Part shown: piece after piece, positions 52,816 to 61,946 of the stretch
Layout: every line of letters starts with the position of its first letter
Numbering within the stretch: position 1 is the stretch's first letter
Assembly: GCF_051851475.1 (NCBI RefSeq)
Contig: NZ_JBPUSJ010000005.1
Span: forward strand, 336,195 to 400,194
DNA length: 64,000 nucleotides
Direction: 5' to 3'
Source of the DNA: Carboxylicivirga taeanensis
GTDB lineage: Bacteria > Bacteroidota > Bacteroidia > Bacteroidales > Marinilabiliaceae
Translations under genes and position numbers: made by a program
Notes under the pieces: generated by a model
The model's database searches: none
What the model saw: only the letters and a program-made list of their open reading frames with translations
Told to the model about the DNA's origin: nothing

Positions 52816-53368
52816 TTTCGAGTGTGTCGCGTCTTTTATTTTTAAGCATTTTAAAGTGAGAAGGCGTCAGGCCGGTCATCTTTTTAAATTGGTTGGACAA
52901 GTGTGCAACACTGCTGTAGTGCATTTTGTACGCAATTTCAGAAAGGTTTAGCTCATCATAGACAATCAGCTCTTTGACTTTCTCAATTTTATGTTTCAGG
53001 TAAAACTTTTCGATGGTGGTGCCTTTTACTTCCGAAAACAGATTGGACAGATAGGTATAGTCGTAGCACAGCTTTTCACTCAGGTAGTCTGACAGGTTCA
53101 CTTTTATTTGTTCTTCGGTATAGTGCACCAATTCAATAATTGCATTGGTAATCTTTTCAACGAGGATACTTTTCTTATTGCTCATGAGCTGCAGCCCTGC
53201 TTTTCTTAATGCGGCATCCAGCTTTTTTAATGTTTCGTCAGGTACTGGACCAATAATGTTGGCTTCGCCTATTGTTACATCTGTATATTCCAATCCGAGT
53301 TTATCCAGCTCACTTTTTACCACCATCTGGCAACGAATACATACCATATTTTTGATGTGAACTTTCAT
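52808..53368 (-). CDS. AraC-type regulator with heavy-metal-like N-terminal domain
   Basis: A 186-residue regulator. The first 70 residues resemble a ferredoxin-like HMA metal-binding domain with a CxxC site (NMVCIRCQMVV), followed by a helical linker and an AraC helix-turn-helix (LSDYLSEKLCYDYTYLSNLFSEVKGTTIEKFYLKHK; LSEIAYKMHYSSVAHLSNQFKKMTGLTPSHFK). Such HMA-AraC proteins, common in Bacteroidota, are thought to sense copper or other metals directly. It is encoded upstream of the B12-radical SAM gene on the same strand and probably controls it. Confidence 0.87.
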   Translation of the reverse strand: MKVHIKNMVCIRCQMVVKSELDKLGLEYTDVTIGEANIIGPVPDETLKKLDAALRKAGLQLMSNKKSILVEKITNAIIELVHYTEEQIKVNLSDYLSEKLCYDYTYLSNLFSEVKGTTIEKFYLKHKIEKVKELIVYDELNLSEIAYKMHYSSVAHLSNQFKKMTGLTPSHFKMLKNKRRDTLENV

Positions 53369-53917
53369 ACGATTCTAATTTGCTTCAAGTACTACATGCA
53401 ACTCGCCATCTTAGTTGTTTCTTTCTTGTAAGAGATTGTTTATTAACTGATTATACCAGATTGAATTTTGCTTTATATAGGTCAGGTGGAGTTCTCAAAT
53501 ACATCCAATCATCAGCAGAACACCAGAAACCTCTTGAGTTTTCATCTTTACACACCGTCACTTCATGCTCCTTTTAAACAAGATATTGAAGCATTATTAC
53601 AGCCTAATAAAGTTAAGGATATTTCGAATCTTTATAAAGCAGTTTTATGCACCTTACAGCCATAAGTGAAGCCAATATCCGGTTGAAAAATTTTTAGTTT
53701 GTGACATTGTATTAGTCTAAACAGGTTTTTTCATACAGAAGAAGAGAAGACGGCTTGCCGGTTTTAATAAAGTCTGCAAAAGATGTTCTTTCTATATCTA
53801 TTCCATTATTATTTCACTAACTTGTTATACTTCGAAATGCACTTCCATAACCTCATGTAGTAACAATTAGTTGTTGTAGCTAATTGATAAATGAATGATA
53901 ATAATAAGAGTGAGATT
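53369..53917. other. 550-base upstream region of the GT4-GH130 cluster
   Basis: No gene or motif is supportable. A 65-codon frame (53468-53665) ending DIEALLQPNKVKDISNLYKAVLCTLQP lacks any family resemblance and a normal start context. The cluster promoter is presumably here, but I find no TTTG/TAnnTTTG pair. Confidence 0.4.
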
Positions 53918-56140
53918 ATGAAAGCAGCGATAATAGGAACCTATCCCCCAAGAGAATGTGGCATCGGCACATTTACCCACCACCTTTATGAGTCTATCAT
54001 TAAGGCAAACCGCGATAATCATGTTAGCATTATCGCTTTAAACAGTTCAGATAAATTGCTTTCGTATCCGAATGAAGTGGAACAGGTTATCCGTCAGGAT
54101 TACCAGCGTGATTACATTGATGCCGCAAAATTCATCAACCACAGTGGAACCGATATCTGCATTTTGCAGCATGAGTTTGGTATATTTGGCGGCAAGAATG
54201 GTGTGTATATTCTTCCATTGATACACCGCCTGAAAATACCACTTATCGTAACGCTTCACACCATTCTCAATACGCCCTCTTACAGTGAGAAGTTAATCCT
54301 TCAGGAGATATGTAAAAAGGCATGCAAAATAGTTGTCATGACTCAAAAAGCAATTGATTTTCTGGTTAGTATTTATGATGTGCCTAAAGACAAAATTGAA
54401 TTGATTGAACATGGTGTGCCGGAATATAAACTCAACCATTTTAAGGCGAAAAGTGCCTTAAAGCTTCAGGATAAAAATATTATACTCACCTTTGGTTTCC
54501 TGGGCCGTAACAAGGGCATTGATGTAGCCATTAAAGCATTGCCAAAGGTAATTGAACGGCATCCCGATAGTGTTTACTTTGTATTGGGCAAGACTCACCC
54601 CAATGTGCTGCGCTATTCAGGTGAGGAGTATCTTATCTACCTGAGGCAATTGGTTAAAACTTTAGGGTTGGAGAATCATGTGGTTATTCCCCATAAGTAT
54701 ATGAGTCAGGATGAGCTATTTATGTACCTGTATGCATCGGATATTTATATTACTCCTTACAATAACGAGGCGCAGATAACCAGCGGAACCCTATCGTATG
54801 CTGTTGGTGTTGGATCGGGTGTTATTTCTACGCCCTACTGGCACGCGGTTGAGCTGCTGGCCAATAACCGGGGGCTTTTGTTTGATTTTGGCAATTCAGA
54901 ACAGCTGGGCGACATCTTAAATAATTTATTAGAGCACCCAGAGGAACTGAACGCCCTGAGAAAAAATGCAGGTGAGTATGGTAAGGAAATTACCTGGCCA
55001 ATAACCGGTGTCAAGTACAGTAAATTGCTGGTTCAGGTTATTCATGAATGTATTAAAGAAGACGATGCCAGTGAGCAGCCGTTTGATTTGTTGATGGTAC
55101 CTGCATTTTCACTAAAGCATATTAAACGTTTAACAGATGATACCGGGATTATTCAGCATGCTAAATATGGCATACCGAATTTGAAACATGGCTATTGCCT
55201 CGATGATAATGCCAGGGCACTTCTAATGGCACTCATGACCTATACCCAGAAGAAAAGCAAAAAAGCACTGAATTTGTGTCATGTATATCTGAGCTATATC
55301 CATTACATGCAAAACGAGGACGGTTCCTTTAGAAACTTACTGAGTTTTAATCGCAATTATATAGACAATGTGGGTTCAGAAGATTCATTTGGCCGAACCA
55401 TTTGGGCTCTTGGCTACTTGATGGCTAATGCACCCAATGATTCCTATTACCAGGTTAGTTACTCCTTGTTTTTTAAAGCAGTACCTGTTTTTGAAGAACT
55501 GAAATCGATCCGAAGCATTGCCAACACTATAATAGGCATAAGCCATTATTTAAGCAACTCGCCTGATAACGACAGTATGGTGGCCGTATTAAGAAGACTG
55601 GCTTATAAGTTAGTTGCTCACTATGACAACAACAAGTCTGCTGACTGGAGTTGGTTTGAAGAATCATTAACCTATGATAATGCCATGCTTCCTCTTGCCC
55701 TTTTGCATGCGGCTGAAAGACTTAACGATGAACGCATCAGGAGTGTTGCTTTTTCGTCGATGAACTTTTTAGTTCGACACACACTGAGTGATGGCTACCT
55801 TTCTCTGATAGGCAATGATGGATGGTTTAACAAAGACGGTAGCAAAGCTATGTTTAGCCAGCAACCGGTTGATGCCTTGGCCATGATTCTGATGTTTCAT
55901 CAGGCCTATAGCCTAACCAAAAACAAAGAATACCTAAGCAAATTATTCACCTCTTTCATGTGGTTTCTTGGCGAAAATGATTTGCGAATGCGACTGTATG
56001 ATTTTGAAACCCATGGGTGTTGCGACGGATTAGAGCGCGACGGAATCAATCGAAACCAAGGTGCCGAAAGCACTTTGGCCTACCTCATTTCACATTTAAC
56101 GGTGCTAAAAGCACATGAAGATTTTTACAGCGTTAAGTGA
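53918..56140 (+). CDS. GT4 glycosyltransferase with C-terminal toroid domain
   Basis: A 740-residue fusion. Residues 1-390 are a GT-B, GT4-type glycosyltransferase: GTYPPRECGIGTFTHHL, LQHEFGIFGGKNG, VTLHTILN, TFGFLGRNKGIDVAIKAL and ASDIYITPYNNEAQITSGTLSYAVGVG; the last holds the family's second acidic residue region. Residues about 405-740 form an all-helical (alpha/alpha) toroid of glycosidase type: HGYCLDDNARALLMAL, NEDGSFRNLLSFNRN, DSFGRTIWALGYL, DWSWFEESLTYDNAMLPLAL, NRNQGAESTLAYL. The toroid might bind or process the glycan product. It opens a four-gene plus-strand cluster. The start at 53918 matches the family; 53891 is an alternative. Confidence 0.88.
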   Translation: MKAAIIGTYPPRECGIGTFTHHLYESIIKANRDNHVSIIALNSSDKLLSYPNEVEQVIRQDYQRDYIDAAKFINHSGTDICILQHEFGIFGGKNGVYILPLIHRLKIPLIVTLHTILNTPSYSEKLILQEICKKACKIVVMTQKAIDFLVSIYDVPKDKIELIEHGVPEYKLNHFKAKSALKLQDKNIILTFGFLGRNKGIDVAIKALPKVIERHPDSVYFVLGKTHPNVLRYSGEEYLIYLRQLVKTLGLENHVVIPHKYMSQDELFMYLYASDIYITPYNNEAQITSGTLSYAVGVGSGVISTPYWHAVELLANNRGLLFDFGNSEQLGDILNNLLEHPEELNALRKNAGEYGKEITWPITGVKYSKLLVQVIHECIKEDDASEQPFDLLMVPAFSLKHIKRLTDDTGIIQHAKYGIPNLKHGYCLDDNARALLMALMTYTQKKSKKALNLCHVYLSYIHYMQNEDGSFRNLLSFNRNYIDNVGSEDSFGRTIWALGYLMANAPNDSYYQVSYSLFFKAVPVFEELKSIRSIANTIIGISHYLSNSPDNDSMVAVLRRLAYKLVAHYDNNKSADWSWFEESLTYDNAMLPLALLHAAERLNDERIRSVAFSSMNFLVRHTLSDGYLSLIGNDGWFNKDGSKAMFSQQPVDALAMILMFHQAYSLTKNKEYLSKLFTSFMWFLGENDLRMRLYDFETHGCCDGLERDGINRNQGAESTLAYLISHLTVLKAHEDFYSVK

Positions 56141-56188
56141 TGTTAATAGTGGCTGCAAGCCATACTATTACCTTTTAAATTATTAAAC

Positions 56189-57115
56189 ATGTTAATAAAA
56201 CGATATTCTGGTAATCCGATTCTTCAGAAAGATGATGTGCCCTATCCTGTTGCAACAGTGCATAATGCCGGCATGGTTAAACATGAGAATACCTACATCA
56301 TGATTTTCAGATCCCACAAGTTGAATGGGCGCAGCATATTGGGAAAAGCCGTGAGTGATGATGGTTTTAACTTCGTGGTTGAGAAGCAGCCGTTTATGGT
56401 GCCCTCTCTGGAGGAACCATTTAAAAAGTACGAAGCTTATGGCATTGAGGATCCGCGCATTGTAAAAATAGAGGGAGAATATTTGATTACTTACAGTGCC
56501 TACTCCCAATATGGAGTTAGGATTGGACTGGCCAAAACTAAAGACTTTGATCATATCCAGCGCATTGCTCTAATAACCGAAGCCGACTATCGGAACGTGG
56601 TTATCTTCCCCGAAAAGTTCAATAACCTTTATGCCCGCTTAGATCGTCCGCACTCTGAAATATCACCCTGGTCCATCTGGATATCCTATTCACCTGACTT
56701 AATTCATTGGGGTCAATCCGAAATTATTATGCGTCCAATGCAATACCATTGGGATGAAATGAAAATAGGGCCGGGAGCCAGTCCCATCAAAACATCCCGT
56801 GGGTGGCTAAACATATACCATGGCGTATTTCCAACCATGGACGGATGTGTTTACCGCTTAGGCGTTGCTTTGCACAAACTTGAAGATCCGTCAGTTATTA
56901 TTGCCGTTGGCGATGAATGGATTCTGCAGCCCGAAGAAGAGTATGAGATAACAGGCTATGTGCACAATGTTGTTTTCACCTGTGGTGCCATACCTGAACC
57001 CGATGGGACATTAAAACTATATTGGGGTGGTGCTGATAAGGTGATGTGTGTGGGAACAGCCCTCATTGACGATTTGGTTGACCATTGTCTCAATAATCTC
57101 AGACAAGCTTTATAA
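56189..57115 (+). CDS. GH130-family mannoside phosphorylase-like protein
   Basis: A 308-residue five-bladed propeller protein of GH130. The active-site acid D88 is in YGIEDPRIVKIEGEYLITYSAYSQ, with characteristic NPILQKDD, VHNAGMV, RSHKLNGRSILGKAVSDDG and GASPIKTSRGWLNIYHG blades. GH130 enzymes phosphorolyse beta-mannosides to mannose 1-phosphate or, in reverse, extend mannan. No signal peptide is seen, so it acts in the cytosol. It is encoded 48 bases after the GT4-toroid gene and before a second GT4 gene, which suggests synthesis plus turnover of one glycan. Confidence 0.9.
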   Translation: MLIKRYSGNPILQKDDVPYPVATVHNAGMVKHENTYIMIFRSHKLNGRSILGKAVSDDGFNFVVEKQPFMVPSLEEPFKKYEAYGIEDPRIVKIEGEYLITYSAYSQYGVRIGLAKTKDFDHIQRIALITEADYRNVVIFPEKFNNLYARLDRPHSEISPWSIWISYSPDLIHWGQSEIIMRPMQYHWDEMKIGPGASPIKTSRGWLNIYHGVFPTMDGCVYRLGVALHKLEDPSVIIAVGDEWILQPEEEYEITGYVHNVVFTCGAIPEPDGTLKLYWGGADKVMCVGTALIDDLVDHCLNNLRQAL

Positions 57116-57266
57116 GCCAATAGACGCATAGCTTTGATGTCAAGTTTCGTAGATGGTGATAATTGGCAAATAGTAAAGTTTATTTTTTGAATTGCAATAG
57201 CACTCTAAGGACTAGAATAGTAACTATTTAAATCGATGATGCCTCCGAAATTTAAAGTGTACAGCC

Positions 57267-58280
57267 ATGAAAATAGCCATATTATCACCAATAGCCTGGA
57301 GAACACCTCCCTTAAAATATGGCCCATGGGAACAGGTTGCTTCAAACATCACCGAAGGCTTGGTTGCCAAAGGGCTGGATGTGACCTTATTTGCAACCGG
57401 TAACTCATGCACCAGCGGTAAATTGCAATCAATCTCACCTACCGCTTATGCCGAAGATGATTCGATAGCGCCAAAGGTATGGGAATGTCTTCACATCAGT
57501 TATTTAATGGAGCAGGCCGGTGATTTTGATCTCATCCATAACCATTTCGACTTCCTGCCGCTGAGCTATTCCAGGCTCATCAATACACCCATGGTTACGA
57601 CCATTCATGGTTTTTCAACGGCCAAGATTATACCGGTTTTTAAGCGGTACAACGATCATAATTTTTATGTTTCGATTAGCTACGCTGATCGAAGTCCTGA
57701 ACTTAGGTATATCGCCACAGTTTACAATGGTATTAATCCGCTTGATTTTACCTTCAATGCCAATCCCGATGACTACTTGCTCTTTTTTGGCAGAATACAT
57801 CCTGAAAAAGGCACTTATGAGGCCATCCAGATAGCCAAGAGAACAAAACGCAAGCTTATTATCTCCGGCCTGGTTCAGGATGAGGCCTATTTTAACAGCT
57901 TTGTCCAGCCTCATGTCAATAATGAAGACATTGTTTATGTTGGTAATTCAGGCCCTAAGCAACGGGACGAGTTACTGGGGCAGGCATTTGCCCTGTTACA
58001 TCCGATTAGTTTCAATGAACCTTTTGGACTTAGTGTGGTAGAAGCCATGTTCTGCGGAACGCCTGTCATCGCTTTTAACAGGGGGGCAATGCCCGAAATC
58101 ATACTTGATGGTAACAGCGGTTTTTTGGTGAATACTCTCGATGAAGGCGTTGCTGCCGTTGACAAGATTTCGAGCATCAATCGATGGGACTGCAAGCAGT
58201 GGGCTAGTTCTAATTTCTCGCAGGACAAAATGGTTGAAGGCTATATAGATGTTTACCAAAAGATTCTGAGTCATAAATAA
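57267..58280 (+). CDS. GT4-family glycosyltransferase
   Basis: A 337-residue GT-B enzyme. The N-lobe begins KIAILSPIAWRTPPLKYGPWEQVASNI and holds VTTIHGFS; the C-lobe has LFFGRIHPEKGTYEAIQIAKR, and EPFGLSVVEAMFCGTPVIAFNRGAMPEI, which is the E-x7-E donor-binding motif of GT4. Members of this subfamily use GDP- or UDP-sugars. It has no membrane segment, so the acceptor is probably soluble or cytosolic. It lies 151 bases after the GH130 gene and 12 before the next. Confidence 0.9.
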   Translation: MKIAILSPIAWRTPPLKYGPWEQVASNITEGLVAKGLDVTLFATGNSCTSGKLQSISPTAYAEDDSIAPKVWECLHISYLMEQAGDFDLIHNHFDFLPLSYSRLINTPMVTTIHGFSTAKIIPVFKRYNDHNFYVSISYADRSPELRYIATVYNGINPLDFTFNANPDDYLLFFGRIHPEKGTYEAIQIAKRTKRKLIISGLVQDEAYFNSFVQPHVNNEDIVYVGNSGPKQRDELLGQAFALLHPISFNEPFGLSVVEAMFCGTPVIAFNRGAMPEIILDGNSGFLVNTLDEGVAAVDKISSINRWDCKQWASSNFSQDKMVEGYIDVYQKILSHK

Positions 58281-58292
58281 ATACACAAGATC

Positions 58293-59786
58293 ATGACAGT
58301 ATTTAAAATAGAGGACAAAAACGCTTCGGAGCTGGTAAAAAGGCAAAAGATAATTATTCGTGGAGACGATTCACGTGTGATTACTCGCGCTCATATCCCA
58401 GGTGAACTAACGCGTATCGACAATATCATCAACAGGGTGCTAAACCTTACTAATAATGAGGTTGAGCGGGAATTACACAAAGTGTATCGTGATTTTGAAA
58501 GCCGACATAGAAACCTGGAGCATCAATTGATTAAGCATTTTAATAAAGTTTCGGAGTATATTCCAGCTTCCGTGCAGCTACGTCATAATACCCGCATGCT
58601 TATTGGCGCCTATTTAACCATGGAATACTCCATTGAATCAGCCGCTTTATTTAACCCTTCTATTGTGGCCCATCCAGATCAGAAATATGTGGTTGATGGC
58701 TGCCTCAGGTTTATTATGAGCTTGCGGGCCACCGGTGAAGGCCATATTTCCTCCATTGTTTTTCGCAGTGGTGTGATCAATGCAGATGGTTTATTCTCAT
58801 TTGACGAAACCAGCAGGTATGTCGAGCAAGCCTCTGTGTGCCACAATTCAGCTTACGACAGGCACCTGTTTCGGAAGAAACTGCAGGATTTGGACGCCTG
58901 GAACAAAACCAGCATGCGCATATTTGACCAGATTCCGGATACCTTTTCTTATCAGGAGCTTAAGGTCAGCATCGGTGTGCTTTACTTAGACCCTGATTTT
59001 GTATGCAATGATAAAGTTATTGAGATCATTTACTGGGTGGCCAACTCCAATTATACGCTTCAGTTTGATGAAACCAGTAACATCTCGGAACGGGTCATTT
59101 TTCCATCATCGGATAACGAAAGCCGGGGAATTGAAGATGCCCGGTTTGTGCAGTTTAAGGATGACAATGGTGAACAGACCTACTATGCTACTTATACGGC
59201 ATATAATGGGTTCAGCATCCTACCTCAGTTAATAGAAACCAGAGATTTTTTGCGCTTCAGAGTGATGACCTTGAACGGAAAGGCTGTTCAGAATAAAGGG
59301 ATGGCTCTGTTTCCGCGCAAGATCAATGGGAAGTATGTGATGTTATCGCGGCAGGATGGCGAAAACAACCGCATCATGTTTTCTGATCATTTGCACTTCT
59401 GGCAATCATCCCAGGTTATTCAGGAACCAACAAAACCCTGGGAATTCATACAGATTGGTAATTGTGGGTCTCCTATTGAGACTGATAAAGGATGGCTGGT
59501 GCTCACCCATGGCGTTGGAGCCATGCGTCAATACGCCATTGGGGCGATATTACTTGATTTGGATACTCCCACAAAAATGATAGCCCGACTGGATGAACCC
59601 CTGATAACACCAACAAAAACAGAGCGGGAAGGCTATGTGCCCAATGTAATCTATTCCTGTGGCGGCCTATTATTTCATCAACAATTAATTATTCCCTATG
59701 CCATGTCGGATATTTCAACCGGTATTGCTACCATCAATGTAAATGATTTACTGGAGTCAATGACGTATATGAGCAATAAAGCATAA
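58293..59786 (+). CDS. Long GH130-like glycosidase-related protein
   Basis: A 497-residue protein. Residues about 230-497 are a GH130 propeller (SRGIEDARFVQF with D282 as likely acid, YYATYTAYNG, MALFPRKINGKYVMLSRQDGENN, GNCGSPIETDKGWLVLTHGVGAMRQYAIGAILLD). The first 220 residues are a long helical extension (RIDNIINRVLNLTNNEVERELHKVYRDFESRH, then AYLTMEYSIESAALFNPSIV) found in the GH130_3/related subgroup that often sits beside GT4 genes. Both GH130 genes of this cluster lack a signal peptide. The extension may bind the acceptor glycan or oligomerise. It starts 12 bases after the GT4 gene. Confidence 0.88.
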   Translation: MTVFKIEDKNASELVKRQKIIIRGDDSRVITRAHIPGELTRIDNIINRVLNLTNNEVERELHKVYRDFESRHRNLEHQLIKHFNKVSEYIPASVQLRHNTRMLIGAYLTMEYSIESAALFNPSIVAHPDQKYVVDGCLRFIMSLRATGEGHISSIVFRSGVINADGLFSFDETSRYVEQASVCHNSAYDRHLFRKKLQDLDAWNKTSMRIFDQIPDTFSYQELKVSIGVLYLDPDFVCNDKVIEIIYWVANSNYTLQFDETSNISERVIFPSSDNESRGIEDARFVQFKDDNGEQTYYATYTAYNGFSILPQLIETRDFLRFRVMTLNGKAVQNKGMALFPRKINGKYVMLSRQDGENNRIMFSDHLHFWQSSQVIQEPTKPWEFIQIGNCGSPIETDKGWLVLTHGVGAMRQYAIGAILLDLDTPTKMIARLDEPLITPTKTEREGYVPNVIYSCGGLLFHQQLIIPYAMSDISTGIATINVNDLLESMTYMSNKA

Positions 59787-60304
59787 TAGTTTCATATCTA
59801 AACAAGGCATTATTTAACGCTATTAATCGTTTTAAAGAATCAATAGTGTTCGTACTTAGCCATGTACTTTCAAAATCTTATTACTTTTTGCGCAAACGAT
59901 AAAATATCAGACGAGACTATATAAAGACCTTGGGTTAAAGTGACTCTGTAGTGTTCTTAAAATAAGTAAATTATAGAAATATATAGACTCCCTTTGTATC
60001 ACAGAAAAGCCTGTTACTTTTTTACTAGCAGGCTTTTGTATTTTTAGGGCGTCAAAGTTGGTGTCAAATTGTTCATGATTTTAGTTTGGCTTTTTTCGTC
60101 TTATTTATATCACTTCAAGAAGTTCTTATTTAGCTTAAACCACAAGTAGTCTATTTGACTTAGGCCACAACGGAGAGTATAAGAATAGTAGCCGATTGCG
60201 GGCTTCATTCCTGTCAAATTACAAAAAAGCTGAATTGGGCTTTAACCCTTTAACTTACTATTGTACCGGCTATTTTGCATATACATTGTTGTAGCCAGTG
60301 GGTT
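59787..60304. other. Intergenic region closing the glycan cluster
   Basis: A 518-base stretch without a gene. It holds the terminator at 60005-60045. The rest shows nothing recognisable. Confidence 0.45.
60005..60045 (+). terminator. Intrinsic terminator downstream of the GT4-GH130 cluster
   Basis: AAAAGCCTGTTA (60005-60016) and TAGCAGGCTTTT (60026-60037) form a 12-bp stem with one G-U pair and a 9-base loop, followed by GTATTTTT. It lies about 220 bases after the last stop of the cluster. Confidence 0.8.
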
Positions 60305-61615
60305 TCATTCAGACACAATATTTTTCGACTTCTCCAGTAAATCTTTTAGGTCACTTTCTTCTTTTATAGATTCTTTTCCAACATTTAAAACCATTTTTGC
60401 ATGTTTAATAACTGCCTTTTTGTAACTTTCTTTTTTAGCGAACCCATTTATAGTTATCATTGCTTCCATTAATCGTATAATAACAGCGGGACTTCCGGCT
60501 GAAAATTGACGAATTTGATTAAATGACGCATCCAAAACACCTTCAAAGTCCAAAGTATTGGCAATTACCCTTAATCTTTTTTCATCATCAATCCTGTATT
60601 GTGAAGGAAAGCTTATTTGCGAAAGATGACACATAGTAGCGGTTAAGTTATCAATACAAGCAATGGCAGTATAAGGGTCATTAACCCCGGGTGAGAGTGC
60701 TCGCACAGCAATTTCAACCATTTGATGAATGGAGAACTCAAGGTCTTGTTGTGCATTCTTTGTTTTTCCGATAACGAACTGACGAAGGATGCTTTCGATC
60801 TGTTCTTTTGTTAACTTGTCGTTTGCGTATAATTTCCCAATTTCAATATCTTCTACTAAATGGTCTCCTGGCCTAAAATGTAATTCAATTAAACCATTAC
60901 ATGAACAGACTACCTTTAATAGCGATTCACTGTCAATATATTGGAGGTATCCACTTTTTGGTGATTTCAGGGTATTGGTAATAGTATATTTTGACCTGAT
61001 TGTATCAACAGAAAAGGCATTTTCATCATCCAATTCATCGCCCATTTTCTTGGGAAATAAGGTTTTGACTTGTTTAGAAATAATCTCTGAAATATCAGAA
61101 ATTACTTTATCTGCCTGAATGCTGATAGCAATTTGATGGATAAAAACAATGAGAAGTATAATATTAACAAAAGCTGCAAATATTGCTAAGAAAATGGAAA
61201 GTGCCGGTACGAAGGTGTATCCATCGCTTTCCTTTATGGAATTTAAAACAAAAAGACAATATAGATAAGTAGAAATATATGAACCCAATACAATCTGATT
61301 AAGCCTTACATACATAAAATTCTTAATCAACCTTGAACCAAATTGCGAAGAAGCTAAAGTCAGTGCCACTAGTGTAACCGAAAAAACGGTCCCTGCAACT
61401 CCAATCATTGCCCCGGATATGGTAGATAATATAATTCGGGCAGAATCTGCACTATTCACAAAAAAGAAGCGACCTAAGCCATCTTGTGACATTTCGATTA
61501 TTTCGTCTAAAGATACCAACCCAATTGCAAAAAGGATTGTGATTAAGATTATCAATACGGGAACGAACCAAAAAGTTGCTTTTAATTCGTTAAAGAAAAA
61601 CAGTATTTTTTTCAT
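60305..61615 (-). CDS. DUF2254 membrane protein
   Basis: A 436-residue integral membrane protein of the DUF2254 family. Four hydrophobic helices occupy residues 1-170 (ATFWFVPVLIILITILFAIG, STISGAMIGVAGTVFSVTLVALTLASSQFG, LNQIVLGSYISTYLYCLFVLNS, LSIFLAIFAAFVNIILLIVFIHQIAISIQ). A large cytosolic part follows with GYLQYIDSESLLKV, ELHFRPGDHLVEDIEIG and VEIAVRALSPGVNDPYTAIACIDNL, the family's most conserved block. No function is established; membrane-stress or ion-related roles have been proposed for similar proteins, but I cannot support one. It is AT-rich and transcribed alone. Confidence 0.88.
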   Translation of the reverse strand: MKKILFFFNELKATFWFVPVLIILITILFAIGLVSLDEIIEMSQDGLGRFFFVNSADSARIILSTISGAMIGVAGTVFSVTLVALTLASSQFGSRLIKNFMYVRLNQIVLGSYISTYLYCLFVLNSIKESDGYTFVPALSIFLAIFAAFVNIILLIVFIHQIAISIQADKVISDISEIISKQVKTLFPKKMGDELDDENAFSVDTIRSKYTITNTLKSPKSGYLQYIDSESLLKVVCSCNGLIELHFRPGDHLVEDIEIGKLYANDKLTKEQIESILRQFVIGKTKNAQQDLEFSIHQMVEIAVRALSPGVNDPYTAIACIDNLTATMCHLSQISFPSQYRIDDEKRLRVIANTLDFEGVLDASFNQIRQFSAGSPAVIIRLMEAMITINGFAKKESYKKAVIKHAKMVLNVGKESIKEESDLKDLLEKSKNIVSE

Positions 61616-61946
61616 ATCAGAGGGAAATTGTTAATCCAAACCTTATCTCATTTTACAGTTGGGTTAATTATTACTAACGTTTTATAATATACGGAAGATG
61701 AGCTAAGTAGAAAATTATTTTCTGAGTCATTTTTCTTTTTTTATTTGCTTTCCACCTCTTCGTTAGCTTGGGAAGTCAGTCGAGCTAAGGGTGGGACAGG
61801 GTGAATGTTCGTTAACTGTTGGTGTATGTGGTGTTGGGCATTTCAAAGTACTTCCCTTTCAAATCGCTACGTTGTTTATTTATAGCTTTAAACTTCAAAT
61901 TTACCCAACAACCCCGCATTACGTATATTTTTAGCCACAGTACTTC
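61616..61946. other. 330-base intergenic stretch
   Basis: AT-rich and without genes. Short CTAACG (61674-61679) and CGTTAG (61761-61766) segments form a weak pair; nothing stronger is seen. Confidence 0.35.

Noticed and set aside
53468..53665. 65-codon plus-strand frame upstream of the glycan cluster
   Set aside because: No family resemblance, signal or start context; likely chance.
60050..60100. Minus-strand reading M-N-N-L-T-P-T-L-T-P-stop, possibly the end of an integrase
   Set aside because: Too short and without any recombinase motif to support it.
61674..61766. CTAACG/CGTTAG pair as a second attC-like site
   Set aside because: Only six pairs with no nested stems, so it cannot be told from chance.
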